From Ceriagrion tenellum (taxonomy: Eukaryota; Arthropoda; Insecta; Odonata; Coenagrionidae), in NCBI GenBank assembly GCA_963169105.1, contig OY720633.1, positions 160,533,780 through 160,597,779 on the forward strand: a stretch of 64,000 nucleotides of DNA, written 5' to 3'. How positions within the stretch are numbered: position 1 is the first letter of the stretch; each line of letters opens with the position of its first letter. Under the pieces are notes generated by a model. That model saw only the letters and a program-made list of their open reading frames with translations, had not been told where the DNA came from and did no database searches. The position numbers were made by a program, and so were the translations under genes. Below, piece after piece: positions 48,641-59,945 of this stretch.

Positions 48641-50740
48641 CTAGTACCTACACAAGCGTAGCAAAGCAATCCATAATATCTTAGAAACACTAAAAATCAT
48701 GTTTCCCTCCTTCCTTCCCATTTATTCGTATATTTATAATCACAATGGCACGCCGCATGCAAACTACTTCATTGAGTGCCTTCTGCCATGAAATATTTAG
48801 AAGCGCTACAAACGGGGCAAAATATGATGTATAGAAAAAAGTTAATCATATTAGCATGAAATATTTAAACAAAAGCTCTATATCGTCGCCCTAGCGCGAG
48901 CCTTATAACGCTATTTATTCCAACTTGAAGTAGCACAAGATCTGCTAGCTGAAAGAAGTAGCTGAAACGAATTAGAGAGAGTTCATTAGTAGCATATGTT
49001 TTACGATAAACTCTTTCCCGGGGACATAATGTACCTGCCAGTTGATCTAAATATTCCTATGAACACTGCGTCAGTATCATAGATAAGGAAAAGTGTCAAT
49101 CAAACAAACTTAAACAAAACAGCAGAAACGAAGGAAGAAAACGTTAGTTTTATGGATAAATCTAATAGAGCAGAGACAAATAAGGTACGTCGCAGCCCAG
49201 AATGAGCAACAATGAGAGGCAGTAATCGGGAACAAGGCGTGAGGTCACAAGGGACAAGAAAGGTAAAGGGAAGGAGTCTACCGAAAGAATAGTGAAGAGG
49301 AAAGGTGTCTTTTCAGGGTAAAATGACGAAATACAATATAATTCCGGATATTAAGCGAGGATGAATATCCCCGGATGGATTTCACTCAAAGACAGGGGAT
49401 TTCAAAGCAGCGGGGTGGACATCCCAAGAAAAAGAAATGGAAATCGTCCCGGAATTTAAACGAATGCGGATCGTGACACGGCCCGAGTGATTGCAAACCA
49501 GGAATTAGATTTAAAAACGTCCCAGCGTTGCGTGAGACTTCCTATCCCATCACCGAACGCAATTCATTTTATTGAAAGCATTTTAAGGAATATTTTTATG
49601 ATTATCGAGAAATTTTTTGTAAGACTACGATCCCCTAAAGTGCCACGTAAAGGCAATACCGACTATCACGAGGTGATAAGGGGACTCTGCGGAGAGGAAT
49701 AAGTAGTAGCTCTTTCTGGTTCGAGCGATTCAAAGCACTCTGTCGGCGGCTACAATCTTCTTCTACGAGCTTCGGGAATCTCCCGTCTGGACAGGAGATT
49801 CCCGAGGCTGTTAGCTTCCGCCGAAATAACTCAAAAATGTAAATAAATTAAAATATAAATGAACTTTGGTTTACGCCTCCTTATCTAAGTAACGACAAAG
49901 ACCTACGCAAAAATGGCTTACCAATCTATAATCAGCAATCATATTCATCCATTACCATGATAAGCCATGGTAGCGCCGTGGTCTACACATTTTTCCGAAA
50001 ACCCTAAGTTCCTCAATTCGATAACCAATCCATATATACTCTTTCTCGTAGCAATTTTCCACACATTCCATCGCCATTATTTCGGCAGAGGTTTACTGCT
50101 TCATTAGCGTAGCCTTTCTAGGTTAAGTGATTGGATAGAATTTAGCCTCATTGGTAGAGGCGTCTTAGAAGTCATTTCCTGTTTTTTGCCATCATTGAGA
50201 GATCGTACGAGCATATCTCGCTACCTTAATTCCGACTGGAATTGCCACAAGAATAAAGTTGCCATGGTAGCGTAGCAAATTTTCCCTTGGTCTGATCGTG
50301 AAATAATTCTTACAATTAAAAAATATCCAGGAAGAAGAACGCTTCTCCGAATGATGTCGCTGACATCCTCAGAATCTTAATGAATAATGTCTGTAAAGTG
50401 ACTACAATATTGTTAAGATAAGGTTTGATCACAGATTAATAAAGAAAGTATATGGAACCGGTAGGATAGCACAGGGGGGCATTGAAGCCATTAAACTGCG
50501 CAAAGGGTTAATACACCGGAATTATAAGCATACATTAGTGGAGGAATTCTCGCGATGCAGTTATGATTGGAATAGATAATGCACAAAATTAAAAAAAAAT
50601 GACTGTATTAATCAAAAATTACATAGATATACTGCGTGCGACAAAGCCAAATTTGGTGGATCATTTACCACAGTTAAACGAGCTACTCCTCCGACGTGCG
50701 TTAGGATGAAATAACCAGGTATTTTTACCTATGTACTTTC
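48641..50740. other. unassigned AT-rich sequence with one strong hairpin
   Basis: A hairpin at 49770-49807 has 11 perfectly paired bases per arm (CGGGAATCTCC against GGAGATTCCCG) around a 10-base loop, extended to about 14 with one mismatch. No T tract follows, and nothing suggests a terminator. No gene is recognised. Confidence 0.5.
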
Positions 50741-50776
50741 CTCTTTATTTGGTCCATAAACTTATCCCTGGGTCTC

Positions 50777-50850
50777 ATAAGACTACAAACTAGGAAACAG
50801 TATGTGAAAACATTTGTGTTGAGCGTGGCACTCAATGGATCGGAGGCATG
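50777..50850 (+). repeat. inverted 74-bp copy of RTE segment 51040-51113
   Basis: This segment reads as plus-strand RTE sequence (TRKQYVKTFV-like) inside a minus-strand element. It is the reverse complement of 51040-51113 with about nine mismatches. The right junction is a small palindrome (GAGGCATGTGCCTC, 50843-50856). Confidence 0.8.
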
Positions 50851-51380
50851 TGCCTCAGGGTGTGTCCCATCCATCTGATTCATATTTTCTGTATAATGTT
50901 CCATATGGTCCTTTCCTCTTCTACTCTTCCGTAAACTTCATCATTTCTTATTTTTTCCGTCCATTATATCTTAGGCATCCTCCTCCAGCACCAGGTCCCG
51001 AGGACTTCTAGTCTGCTTTGGTCAGATTTTCCAATTGTCCATGCCTCCAATCCATTGAGTACCACGTTCCACACAAATGTTTTCACATACTGTTTCCTGG
51101 TTTGCAGTCCTATTTTCTTTGAACACAGCTTATGCCATTTTACCATGAACGCTTTCTTAGCTTGGGCTATTCTTCGCTTGATGTCCATTGTACTTCTTCC
51201 GTCCGACGTGATGGTACTTCCAACATAGGTGAAGTAACTTCCACTTGCTCTCATCTCTCTCTCTTCACCGTTAATCTCAATTCCGCTCAGTCCAATTTCT
51301 TGTACTTCTCTTATTGCCTCCTTCAAGTGAATGTTGAAAAAAGCAGGAGACATGGTATCCTTGCATTACTCTTATATTAA

Positions 51381-51560
51381 GTCGGCCCCGGTGGCGGCGG
51401 GGTAAAGTCCTCGCCTGCCCGAGGGTCGCGGGTTCGAATCCCGCCTGGATAGATTATTCACTGCCCAGGACATGGATGTTTGTGTTCGTTAAATGAGTTA
51501 ATTGAAAGAGAGGACTCTACAGTCCTAAATTCGCTCAATAAAGACAAGTAGTTATTATAA
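51381..51560 (+). mobile_element. tRNA-derived SINE, family A, well-delimited copy
   Basis: The 180-bp element has a tRNA-like head (CCCCGGTGGCGGCGGGGTAA), a B box GGTTCGAATCC at 51431-51441, a body with GGACATGGATGTTTGTG and a 3' end GCTCAATAAAGACAAG followed by AT-rich tail. It is flanked by an exact 9-bp duplication TTATATTAA (51372-51380 and 51561-51569), showing insertion into the RTE relic. Pol III promoter elements make it potentially transcribable in principle. Copies are at 8100-8222 and 13570-13690 on the minus strand, with related heads at 48459-48640. This is the least-decayed member in the window. Confidence 0.9.
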
Positions 51561-52011
51561 TTATATTAACTGTAGCTTCTATTTTTCTTCCATCTCTCAT
51601 TCGCATTATGTCGACTTGCTTCCTGTATAGTTGTGAGATTATTCTTCAGTCGTTATCTATTCCGAGTTTTTCCAGCAACCCGAATATCTTGTTCGACTCA
51701 ACATTGTCGGAGGTTTTCTACAGGCACATGAATGCTATATACAGAGGCTGGCTCAGTCACACGCAATGTTTTCTCTGTCATTGCTCTCATAGTATGGCCC
51801 CCCTGGTTCCGCTGTTCTTCGTAAATCGAAATTGGTTTTCCGAGATGTTGTCCTTAATTTTCCTTCCCATCCTTCGGCCTGTTATTCGTACAAGTATTTT
51901 GGATGCATGCGACACTAAGACTCGTGGTTCGGTGCTCCTCACATTTCTGTCTTTGTCTTCTTTGGTATTGCAATCACTGCACCCCTTTGCAAGTCCGCTG
52001 ACAGTCTTCCG

Positions 52012-52298
52012 TTTCATATATCTTGCTACTACCCAGCGAGCCACCGCCTGTGCTTGTGGCAGGGGGTGTAAGGACGCAGCAGTTTTAAGGTATAATGGAT
52101 GAAGTTTTTGGGGGTGAAATGGTGAAGTGTATTTTGTATGTGTTTTAAGTGGAGGTTAGATTTTATTATAGTCACTTATTGATCGTGGAATGAAAGAATT
52201 CTTGTACCTATCTGTTCGGCAATGTATTTATCTCATTTATCGCTGCTGCCAGTCCTTTAAATGTAGTGTGTCGTCAAAATTAAATATTCTCTACGTCG
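52012..52298 (-). mobile_element. 3' terminal fragment of the Jockey/CR1-like family
   Basis: It is homologous to 43540-43800: both contain the plus-strand order TGTGGCAGGGGGTGT, GAAATGGTGA(A/C)(A/G)TGTATTTT, GTCGCTTATT/GTCACTTATT, CTCGGCA/TTCGGCA and AATATTCTCT. On the minus strand the terminus reads CACCCCCTGCCACAAGC then GGTGGCTCGCTGGGTA. Only the last ~290 bases are present. It abuts the RTE relic on its left. Confidence 0.78.
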
Positions 52299-53255
52299 CA
52301 CAGTGGGCTCAAATCGAAAATCGCCGGACAAAAGTTCAAAATTGCTTTTTTTTTAGATAACATCTTGAAACTTGACATATACACTTAAATAATTGGTGAT
52401 TATGGAATGATAAGTCATTTCTCACAGGTCTTACCCGTTACTTAGATACAGAGGCTCAAACACGACCAAATTTCCAAAAAAGCGCCCGCTCTCATTTTCC
52501 TTCGAAAATCTTAAAAGTTGAGCAGATATAGGAGTAATGGAAGGGTTTTTATGACATAAAAAGCATTACCATTTGTGAAAAGGGTACTTTATACCCTACC
52601 CTATACTATGCATAAGTTTCAGACATTTTTACCTCTATTTGAGTGCTATTGCGTCACAAAATGGCGAACCCTTTTTTTTAGACAAAATTTTACACTAAGT
52701 AGACAATATAATCCTTATTCGGAAAATGATCTCAGGGATACTTCATCAGAGTATAAATTAAAGATATTTCTAGAATATTTCGTAAAAATATTTGAAAAAA
52801 GTTTGCGACGCCGAGAATAAACTCGATGTTTCGATCGCGCGTCGCTGGCCGGCTTCGCGCAGCGGGACCTGGAAATACCGTGACTCCGTTGGATTGTTCG
52901 AGTTGTGTGGACATTAACTCCTCGAATTCAACTTTTTCAGGCTATGCATGTTGTCACTGATTTCTAAATATTCTATACTGAAGATTTTGCGAGGATATTG
53001 GATCGAGAGAATGGATCAGTGCACGCGTAACTGCGGTAAATTTGTTTTTCTTTGGATAATCATCTACACTGAACGATGCAGGTAAATTTTATTCTAATTC
53101 ATACATTAATTCGCTCAGACACCAGCATGGTGTCCGCATGGGAAAATTACCATAGTCTCCCATTTTACCTTCATAGCCTTTGTACTTTGACATGATATGA
53201 ATTTAATTTGCTACTTATATACTCGTATTTATGAGACATTTTCATATGGTCATTC
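52299..53255. other. unassigned AT-rich sequence
   Basis: No coding region is recognised. The string CACAGTGGGCTCAAATCG (52299-52316) looks like a transposon terminus but has no mirrored partner that I can find. The 5' end of the hAT element downstream may lie here but no matching terminal repeat was seen. Confidence 0.4.
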
Positions 53256-55677
53256 ACTTGTCACAGGCACATCGAAGTCATGTCCCCTAAGCAAACAAGC
53301 CGCAACAACATCATTGACTTCTATTAATGGTGGCAAAAGGAGAGATGATGGCACAATGCTAACGATAAAAGGCACACAGAAAGATGGTAAAAATTATACC
53401 AGGGTAACTTTCATAAATTTAATGCCATATTACATTTCCATGGCACTACCTTTTTTATTTTTAGAGCAATATCCGAATGTTGACTACACTGATCCTGGCA
53501 CTTGGCCATTGATTCTCTGTACTCAACAAATCGACCATTTAGTTGAGATCGGTCCTTCACAAGCGGGTGAAGATTTCTATTTTCCACGCGATGAACAAAA
53601 GAGAAAGTTTTCAGCAGTGTACTACAACAGAAAGATGTGGAATGGTGAGGAAGTAAATCACATGTGGTTGGTATATTCAAAATATAAAAATATGGTATAT
53701 TGTTTCTGTTGTAAACTATTCAGCTCAAAGTATAGGAAAGAATGGCCCTCAGAGGGGACTAATGATTGGAGACACTTGTCTCATAAACTTAAAGATCATG
53801 ATGCATCACCTGACTATATGAATAATCTAGCAAAATGGTTAGAACTGAGCAAATGAATAAGCAGTGGCGAGGCACTTGATAGTATCCTACTGACGCAAAT
53901 CAACCAGGAAAAAAAGCACTGGGCTGCGGTTTTTGATAGAATTGTGTCTGCCATTATTTTTCTTGCTGAAAAAATCTAGCATTCTGAGGGTCAAATGAAA
54001 AAATATTTCAAGAAAATAATAGAAACTTCTTAGGATTGATTGAAACTTTTGCCAAATGGTGTTGCCCTCAAGCATGTGAATAGAATTTAAATGGTAATAT
54101 CCATGACCATTATTTAGGTCCAAGAGTACAAAATAAGATAATACATCTGCTAGCTGATAAAGTCAGACAAAATATTTTACAAGATATAAAAAAATAAGCA
54201 CTATTCAATACTTCTTGATTGCACTCCTGATATACTGAAAAAAGAACAGATGTGTATTGTATTGAGATCGGTCCTTATAAGTAGTGGTGTACCTAGTTGA
54301 AATCAAGGAATATTTTATAGGATTCATTCATGTGCTTTCATAAACTGGCTTAAGCTTATCAGATGCTATCAAAACTGAACTAAGAAATATGCATCTTGAT
54401 ATTGTAAACTACAGTGACCAAGGTTAAGATAATGGCAGTAATATGAAGGGCAAAGAACAAGGTGTTCAAGCTAGACTCTCTCGAGAAAACCCTAGGGCAT
54501 TTTATACACGATGTGCTTGTCATGACCTTAATTTATTATTGGGAGATATGGCAAATTGCACTGACAGAGGTATTTCATTTTTTAGAATCATACAATGTAT
54601 ATACAATCTGTTTGCTGCCCCTACACAGAGGTGGCAGATACTCTGCAAACACATTAATTTGCCCTTAAAGCCTCTCTCTCAAACAAGATGGGAATGTCCA
54701 CTCAAGAGCATTAAGCCATTGAGATATGAGTTGACTGGTGTTTGTGAAGCTCTCCTTGAGATTGCTGAGACCGCTAATGATGCTGCATGTAGGCATACTG
54801 CATTATCAGTCGTAAATGATCCCATTTGTAAATTTGATTTCATTGTCTGTCATCATGTGGTATGATATTCTGCATGCTGTAAACATTGTTAGCAAATACC
54901 TTCAGAGTATAGACATATGTTTAGATACTGCACTGAATCATATAGGACGTCTTATTAAATTTTTGCAAAATTACGCGATTTCTGGTTTTGAAAGTGTATT
55001 TATAAGTGCCAAAGAAATAGCTCAAGAGCTCCAAATTTCTACACAGTTCACAAAAGTAAGATTTGCTAGAAAAAAAAAGTCTTTGACTATGAATGTCATG
55101 ATGACATAAAAGAAATTTCTCCAGAAGATACCTTTGAAATTAAGTTCTTTTATCCACTAGTAGACCAAGCTGTTACTTCGTTCAAAGAAAGGTTGGAGCA
55201 GTTTCAGAGCTACTCTAAAATGTTTGGATTTTTTTTCAACATTAAAAAGTTGAAATCTTAAAATGGCAATGAATTTTTAAGCTACTGCAAAAATTTTGAG
55301 AAAATTTTAACCTTCAGGGATTCCAAAGAAATTAATGGGAAAGAGTTATTTGATGAATTAACAATATTTAGGCCCATTTTGTCAGAAAATCTATCAGCCA
55401 GAGAAGCCTTATTTCATGCATTAAAAAATGGTTCTTTACCTAATACTTTCATAGCATTGAGGATCATATTGACTATTCCCATTAGTGTTGCAAGTGCTGA
55501 AAGAAGCTTCTCAGTTTTGAAATTAATAAAAACATATTTGAGATCTAGTATGTTCAAGACCGCCTAACAGATGTTTCAATCATCTCTGCACATAAAAAGA
55601 TAATTGATAATTTAGATTTAAATGATACAAGGCAGCAATTTGCTTCAATGAAAGCCAGAAAAGTAGATTTTACTTGA
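53256..55677 (+). pseudogene. hAT-superfamily transposase pseudogene (ZMYM1/DUF4371-like)
   Basis: Broken frames encode, in order, a TTF-type zinc-finger region (53480-53730: DPGTWPLILCTQQIDHLV, VYCFCCKLFSS) and a DUF4371-like segment (53990-54195: KWCCPQACE, LADKVRQNILQDIKK). The hAT catalytic-core part follows at 54425-54850, with a DNGSNMKG-like acidic motif at the start, then CACHDLNLLLGD (the conserved C-x2-H) and TQRWQ. The C-terminal dimerisation segment is at 55400-55560 (SVASAERSFSVLKLIK). The last frame runs to a stop at 55677. hAT enzymes excise and insert DNA with 8-bp duplications. A stop at 53854, several frameshifts at 53990-54430, a shift near 54850 and stops at 55259 and 55565 disable it. 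The C-terminus is well kept, so decay is moderate. The DUF4371/ZMYM1-like subtype is inferred from motif order. Confidence 0.85.
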
Positions 55678-56021
55678 TGTGCACTTTATTTACCTTTGTA
55701 ACTATATACGTGTATTATCATCTAGGATATCATGTTGTAAAATGTTTGTTCTTCATTACTATTTAATGTTAAAATTTTACCTGAGCCATTAAATGTAGGT
55801 ACCTATGTAAATTTCATCAGAATAAAATCACTATCCTTTCGTTCCGCTTATCTCATTAAAAATGGTAAGACCATATGTAAATTTCTTGAACTCACTAGAC
55901 AGTTCATCAGATAATTTCCTTCTTTCCATGAAATATATTTGAAAGGTGATATTTGAAAGGGTATACCTATCAGAAATGGAATGGTGAGCCCCGACTTTCA
56001 TTTGCACTGGGCCCCTCAATC

Positions 56022-56037
56022 CCTAAGGATGGCCCTG
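56022..56037. repeat. probable right terminal inverted repeat of the hAT element
   Basis: CCTAAGGATGGCCCTG, read outward-in on the minus strand as CAGGGCCATCCTTAGG, fits the CAGGG start typical of hAT termini and lies 345 bases after the transposase stop. No matching left end was found upstream of 53256, so the 5' terminus is lost or too diverged. Confidence 0.5.
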
Positions 56038-58352
56038 CCTCACCCCGAACTACACCCTCCGCCTTTACTCCCCAAGGCGGGTGGCACGAAAAGGAACGTT
56101 TTATGACACTGGGCTGTCATTGACATTATTAAGCGGGTATTTCTAGTGGCGCCCTTCCTTAAGAAATGCATATTGACAGGCAGTTGTAGTTTGGTTTTTT
56201 TGAAGTAGTGTTGTGCCTGTGCTCTCTCGAGTTTTGAACACCCATAGTATCTGGTTATTTGACTGGTGAAATACTGACATATTTCCTGCTCCACTTCCCT
56301 GTGGTGACAGCGGTATTGTTTATTTTCTTAAGAGAATACCTCTTTTTCAAGGTAAGCAATTAAATGTGGCAACACCTGAATTAAATGTGGCAATTGACAC
56401 ACCATGAAAAATTACTTTCATTGATCTACCAGTAAAAAAATAAGTATAAAACTTCATGTGATACACTGACGTGATGATCATAGAAAACAATGGGGTGAAC
56501 CCAAAAGCACAGCTGGTAGTTGCTATTTCTGGCACATTCAAACTCCTAATAACAAGATAATGCTGGGATCAGAATTAACAGGAGCAATCACCATTTTAGA
56601 GGTGATTGTCACTGAAAATCTTTTAAATAATAGAGGTACTATTTATCCTTTCTTTTTATACAATTTTATGGGCATTTGATTCATAGAGGTGAAATCAAGA
56701 CATAGTTGCAATACACAAGCTTAGACAGCCTAACATCTTCTTATCACCATCAAAGGTATTCCAATGCAAAATTTAAATTTACTCAAGAGATGCATACCAC
56801 AAGTGTGCATGTAAGTTGAACATTACGAGGAAATGAGTTAACTTTGCAGTCATATTACTAAGTTATCTTAGCAATAGCTGATTAAGTATCAATGCTCATT
56901 CCATAGCACTTTCTGCTGATTCAAGTGCAGAGAACGAGCAATTTCTCAACACCAATAGATACCTGATTTTCCAATCATAATGACAATGATAATAAAATTC
57001 ATGCAATAATTACTGGCAATTCCCTAAATAGGATGAGGTTATCACTTCCGAGTATTCTTCAAACTCAATTTAAAACCTCATCTAGGTTCAACTTCTCCTA
57101 AAAACTATACCCAGATTTAACACCTTATCCATGCACCAGAAATAGAATTTTTAAACTATTACAGCTTTACATTAAATAATAACACTGCCCACCACCATCA
57201 GTATCTAAGAAGCAAATAGAGATAAAACTTGGAAATTCAAAAAGTTGATCACCATTTGATAGAATAAAAGTGCTTACTAAAGTCAACATATGGTTTATAA
57301 TACACTGAAATTGTTGAAAATCAGCCAAATCTGTCTTAAAGCAAAAAATGTGGTGTTACTTCTTAAATTCCAAAAATTGACATTTCTCAAAGACTTAAAA
57401 AATATAACTATCCCATTGATATTATAATCGTATTTAAACGAGTCTATTACAATCATTTGTCAAATCATCAACTCACTTACTGATATTTATTTATTGAAGT
57501 ACACAATTCTGTTTTGAAATAGCATTAAAATACATTATGTTATCCACCTCTGGTAACTTGGTTCCTAGATTTAGTAGGTGAAGAATTAACCATAATTATA
57601 GAATGTCTTGCAACACCTAAAATCATGTAAAATAATGATGCATTAAGTTAAAAGTTAGGAATAGAGTCACATTACCTAATTTAGCATAGACATGATTTTT
57701 CACAGAAGCTACGTATTATCACTTAAGGATCTGGAGCAAATTATTACAGGCATCATATGTAGCAGTATTTTTAACTTAATGGATTATGCACAATACACAA
57801 GAACAAATTAACTATGGCTTAGGAGAAATATTTGGAATACCGGCCTAAAAATTCAAAACATAACGATAACACTTGAAAAATAAATAAATATCGCAGCAAT
57901 AAAGGCAATTATTTGCTAATTGAAAAGGTAATGATTTCAGCAGGAATCATAACATTTCCTTGGAGCCTAGCCCTATCATCCTATCAATCATAACCCAGGG
58001 GTTTCCAGAAGTAGCTACATGAAGCACTTACATAAATGCGACTTTAGAAACATAACCATCAAGTTTTTTCTGAATTCATACCCTAATTACTTTCGACACC
58101 CTCCTCCATTCGTGCCATTAGTTTGGCTCCTCTGATCTTCACCTCTCCATCATTTCATCTTACCTCATGGAATACTTAGTCCAGTAAGATTACTATTTCT
58201 ATTTCTTAAAGAACTCAACAAATTAGCCACTTCAATGTGACAGTAATACAAAATGCATCTTCTAGTTAATTTTTATGCAGAATTCTGCAGACTCCATTCT
58301 GTCTGATAGTACACAATTAGTAATATTTTTGTAAACATTGAAATATCAATGG
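56038..58352. other. unassigned AT-rich sequence
   Basis: An 84-residue minus frame (56040-56294) has no recognised domain. The remainder is AT-rich without long frames; it could be intron or intergenic sequence. Confidence 0.4.
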
Positions 58353-58535
58353 TGTCATATCTCAAAGGTTGCCGCTATGTTGTGTATTTTTGGTGTCACA
58401 TGGTGTTCAATAGAGATGGTTGTGAAAAAGAAAAGAACTTTTGTCATCTTTAATTTTTCCTTTCACATTTAAGGTTAAGATGGTCTTAACTAGAGTTAAC
58501 AGAGAAAAGAAAGGATTAGAGAACGAGATATAACA
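58353..58535 (+). repeat. Gypsy 5' LTR
   Basis: 183 bp, from TGTCATATCTC to GAGATATAACA. It matches the 3' LTR at about 89% by eye and would carry promoter and polyadenylation signals; the 3' copy has AATAAA where this one has AATAGA. Confidence 0.9.
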
Positions 58536-58550
58536 ATGGCGGCAACAAAA
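58536..58550 (+). promoter_or_regulatory. probable tRNA primer-binding site
   Basis: ATGGCGGCAACAAAA follows the 5' LTR directly, the expected position of the primer-binding site, and TGGC openings are usual in Gypsy elements. I have not matched it to a particular tRNA. Confidence 0.45.
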
Positions 58551-58726
58551 TTTTTCACGAACATACATGCTTGTAGGTGGAGTACTTCTTTCCAAGAAGG
58601 ACAGTTTGCAGTTATTATTTTCTTTGAAGAGGGACCGTATGCAGTTATTTTTTCTTCCAAGAGGGACCCAAAAGTGAAAATGTCTGGGAATGAAAGAACT
58701 CATGAAGGTGGTTCTGCCACTGGAGT

Positions 58727-59014
58727 CAGGGGCGATCCCAGGAATTTTTTCGAAGGGGCGGGGGGGGGGGGGAGGGGGGGGGGGGGGGGCAAGACTACCA
58801 TTAATTGGCAATTTTCAGTCACTCTAAAAAAAACTATAAAACTGTTACATCATTATATCTATATAGTAATGAGCATAATAATAAATATTATACTTTTCAG
58901 ATCAGTGATCGGAGTGTTAATTGTTGTATTTGATAAATACGTCTAGTTGTTAAAATTGTTTCGTAAAACCCAAAATTTTCGGGGGGGATGTGTCCCACCC
59001 TGAGATCGCCCCTG
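58727..59014. mobile_element. hAT-type MITE inside Gypsy gag
   Basis: Its 16-base ends CAGGGGCGATCCCAGG and, on the minus strand from 59014, CAGGGGCGATCTCAGG differ at one position. Flanking octamers ACTGGAGT (58719-58726) and ACTGAAGG (59015-59022) match at six of eight positions, consistent with a diverged 8-bp hAT duplication. Removing it would restore continuity of the gag frame context, so it inserted after the Gypsy element. It has no transposase and contains a long G run. Confidence 0.88.
58756..58789 (+). repeat. poly-G run inside the MITE
   Basis: About 34 bases that are almost all G, interrupted by one C and one A. It is potentially G-quadruplex-forming and prone to length error in assembly. 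Confidence 0.9.
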
Positions 59015-59945
59015 ACTGAAGGTGATGGTCCTGCACTTATCAGCATCAGCATGCCAACTTCCACCATTATGCCTGAGTTTACCCAGCAAGTGAAGTGGGA
59101 CGTTTACATCTCTATTCGGCGGAATAAGTTTAGAGCGATGGATGTCCCGAGTGAGAAACAAGTTCCCCACTTGTTGAGTGTGGTTGGTTTTCAATACGCA
59201 GCCTTAATCACAAATTTAACTTACCCCACTACACCAGAGGAAATGTCTTTAGATGATATTGTGAAACTTGTGAAAGATGCAATTGAACCAAAGCCCTCAG
59301 TAATAGCTGAACGTTTTATGTTAGATTTTGAGACAAAACAGGGTTCATCTGATACAATCTCGCAATTTGTTTCGAATCTAAAATCAAAGCCCCAATCCTG
59401 TCACTTCTGACCTGGCCTGAGTGATACTTTCGAGGGATGGGTTTGTTTGTGGTTTAAAATAAGAGTTTTCGCAAAAGACTTTTTGGCGAGGACAATTGTA
59501 TTACATTGGTAAATAAAATTAATTTTTCTACGGACAAGAAGTGTTATTGTTATGGAAGAAGTGATCATTTTAAATCAGAGTGCCCAATGAAGAATGCAGT
59601 GTGTGTTGTATGAAAACACTTAGGACACTAAGTGCCTTAGCAAGAAGTCAAAATCTTCCACCCCACCGAGAAAGCAAGACGGTATGGAAAGACAGATGAA
59701 TGAGCCGAGAGTACCAAAGCAGGCATCAAAGAAGAAAAAGAAAAGGATGTATAGGTTAGTCCTAGAAGACTCCGATGATGTCATGAAAGTGATGAAAATA
59801 CTGAGACTGATGAAAAAGTAATAGTAAAAAATGTTGATATCATTTTGGAAAATGATGTGAGAAAGGTTTTAATTCAGTCTACCTTGTAAAGAGGCTGGTG
59901 ACAATATTGATAATGGGAATACTTTTGTTACTAAATTAACGGTAA

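Larger units (their letters stand above)
50741..52011 (-). mobile_element. RTE-like LINE relic with inserted SINE and internal inversion
   Basis: This is the same family as 875-3003, on the minus strand. From about 52011 downward it encodes RT fingers and palm (ASKILVRITGRRMGRKIK, NQFRFTKNSGTRGAIL at 51787-51910). It then continues below the SINE with MSPAFFNIHLKEAIREVQEIG, IAQAKKAFMVKWHKL, YVKTFVWNVVLNGLEAWTIG, TWCWRRMPKI (50964-51353) and RWMGHTLR. It ends within the KFMDQIKRKVHR motif at 50741, so the last 25 or so codons and the tail are missing. A SINE (51381-51560) splits it just before the SPAFFN motif, and the stretch containing the catalytic box is not recognisable. Part of the C-terminal region is replaced by an inverted copy (50777-50850). 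It is inactive. Confidence 0.8.
58680..59620 (+). pseudogene. Gypsy gag pseudogene interrupted by a MITE
   Basis: The likely start is ATG at 58680 (MSGNERTHEGG). The frame is broken at 58727 by a 288-bp MITE and resumes at 59023. There follows a capsid-like region (FTQQVKWDVYISIRRNKF, YPTTPEEMSLDDIVKLV, SDTISQFVSNLKSK; 59070-59400), a stop at 59408, and a CCHC-type zinc knuckle remnant at 59542-59583. In the knuckle the second cysteine position reads Tyr (CYCYGRSDHFKSEC). In Gypsy elements gag forms the particle and binds RNA; this copy cannot. Confidence 0.75.

Noticed and set aside
51381..51450. Possible true tRNA gene on the plus strand
   Set aside because: The 5' end does not pair with the sequence after the B box as an acceptor stem; the 180-bp unit with target duplication shows it is a SINE.
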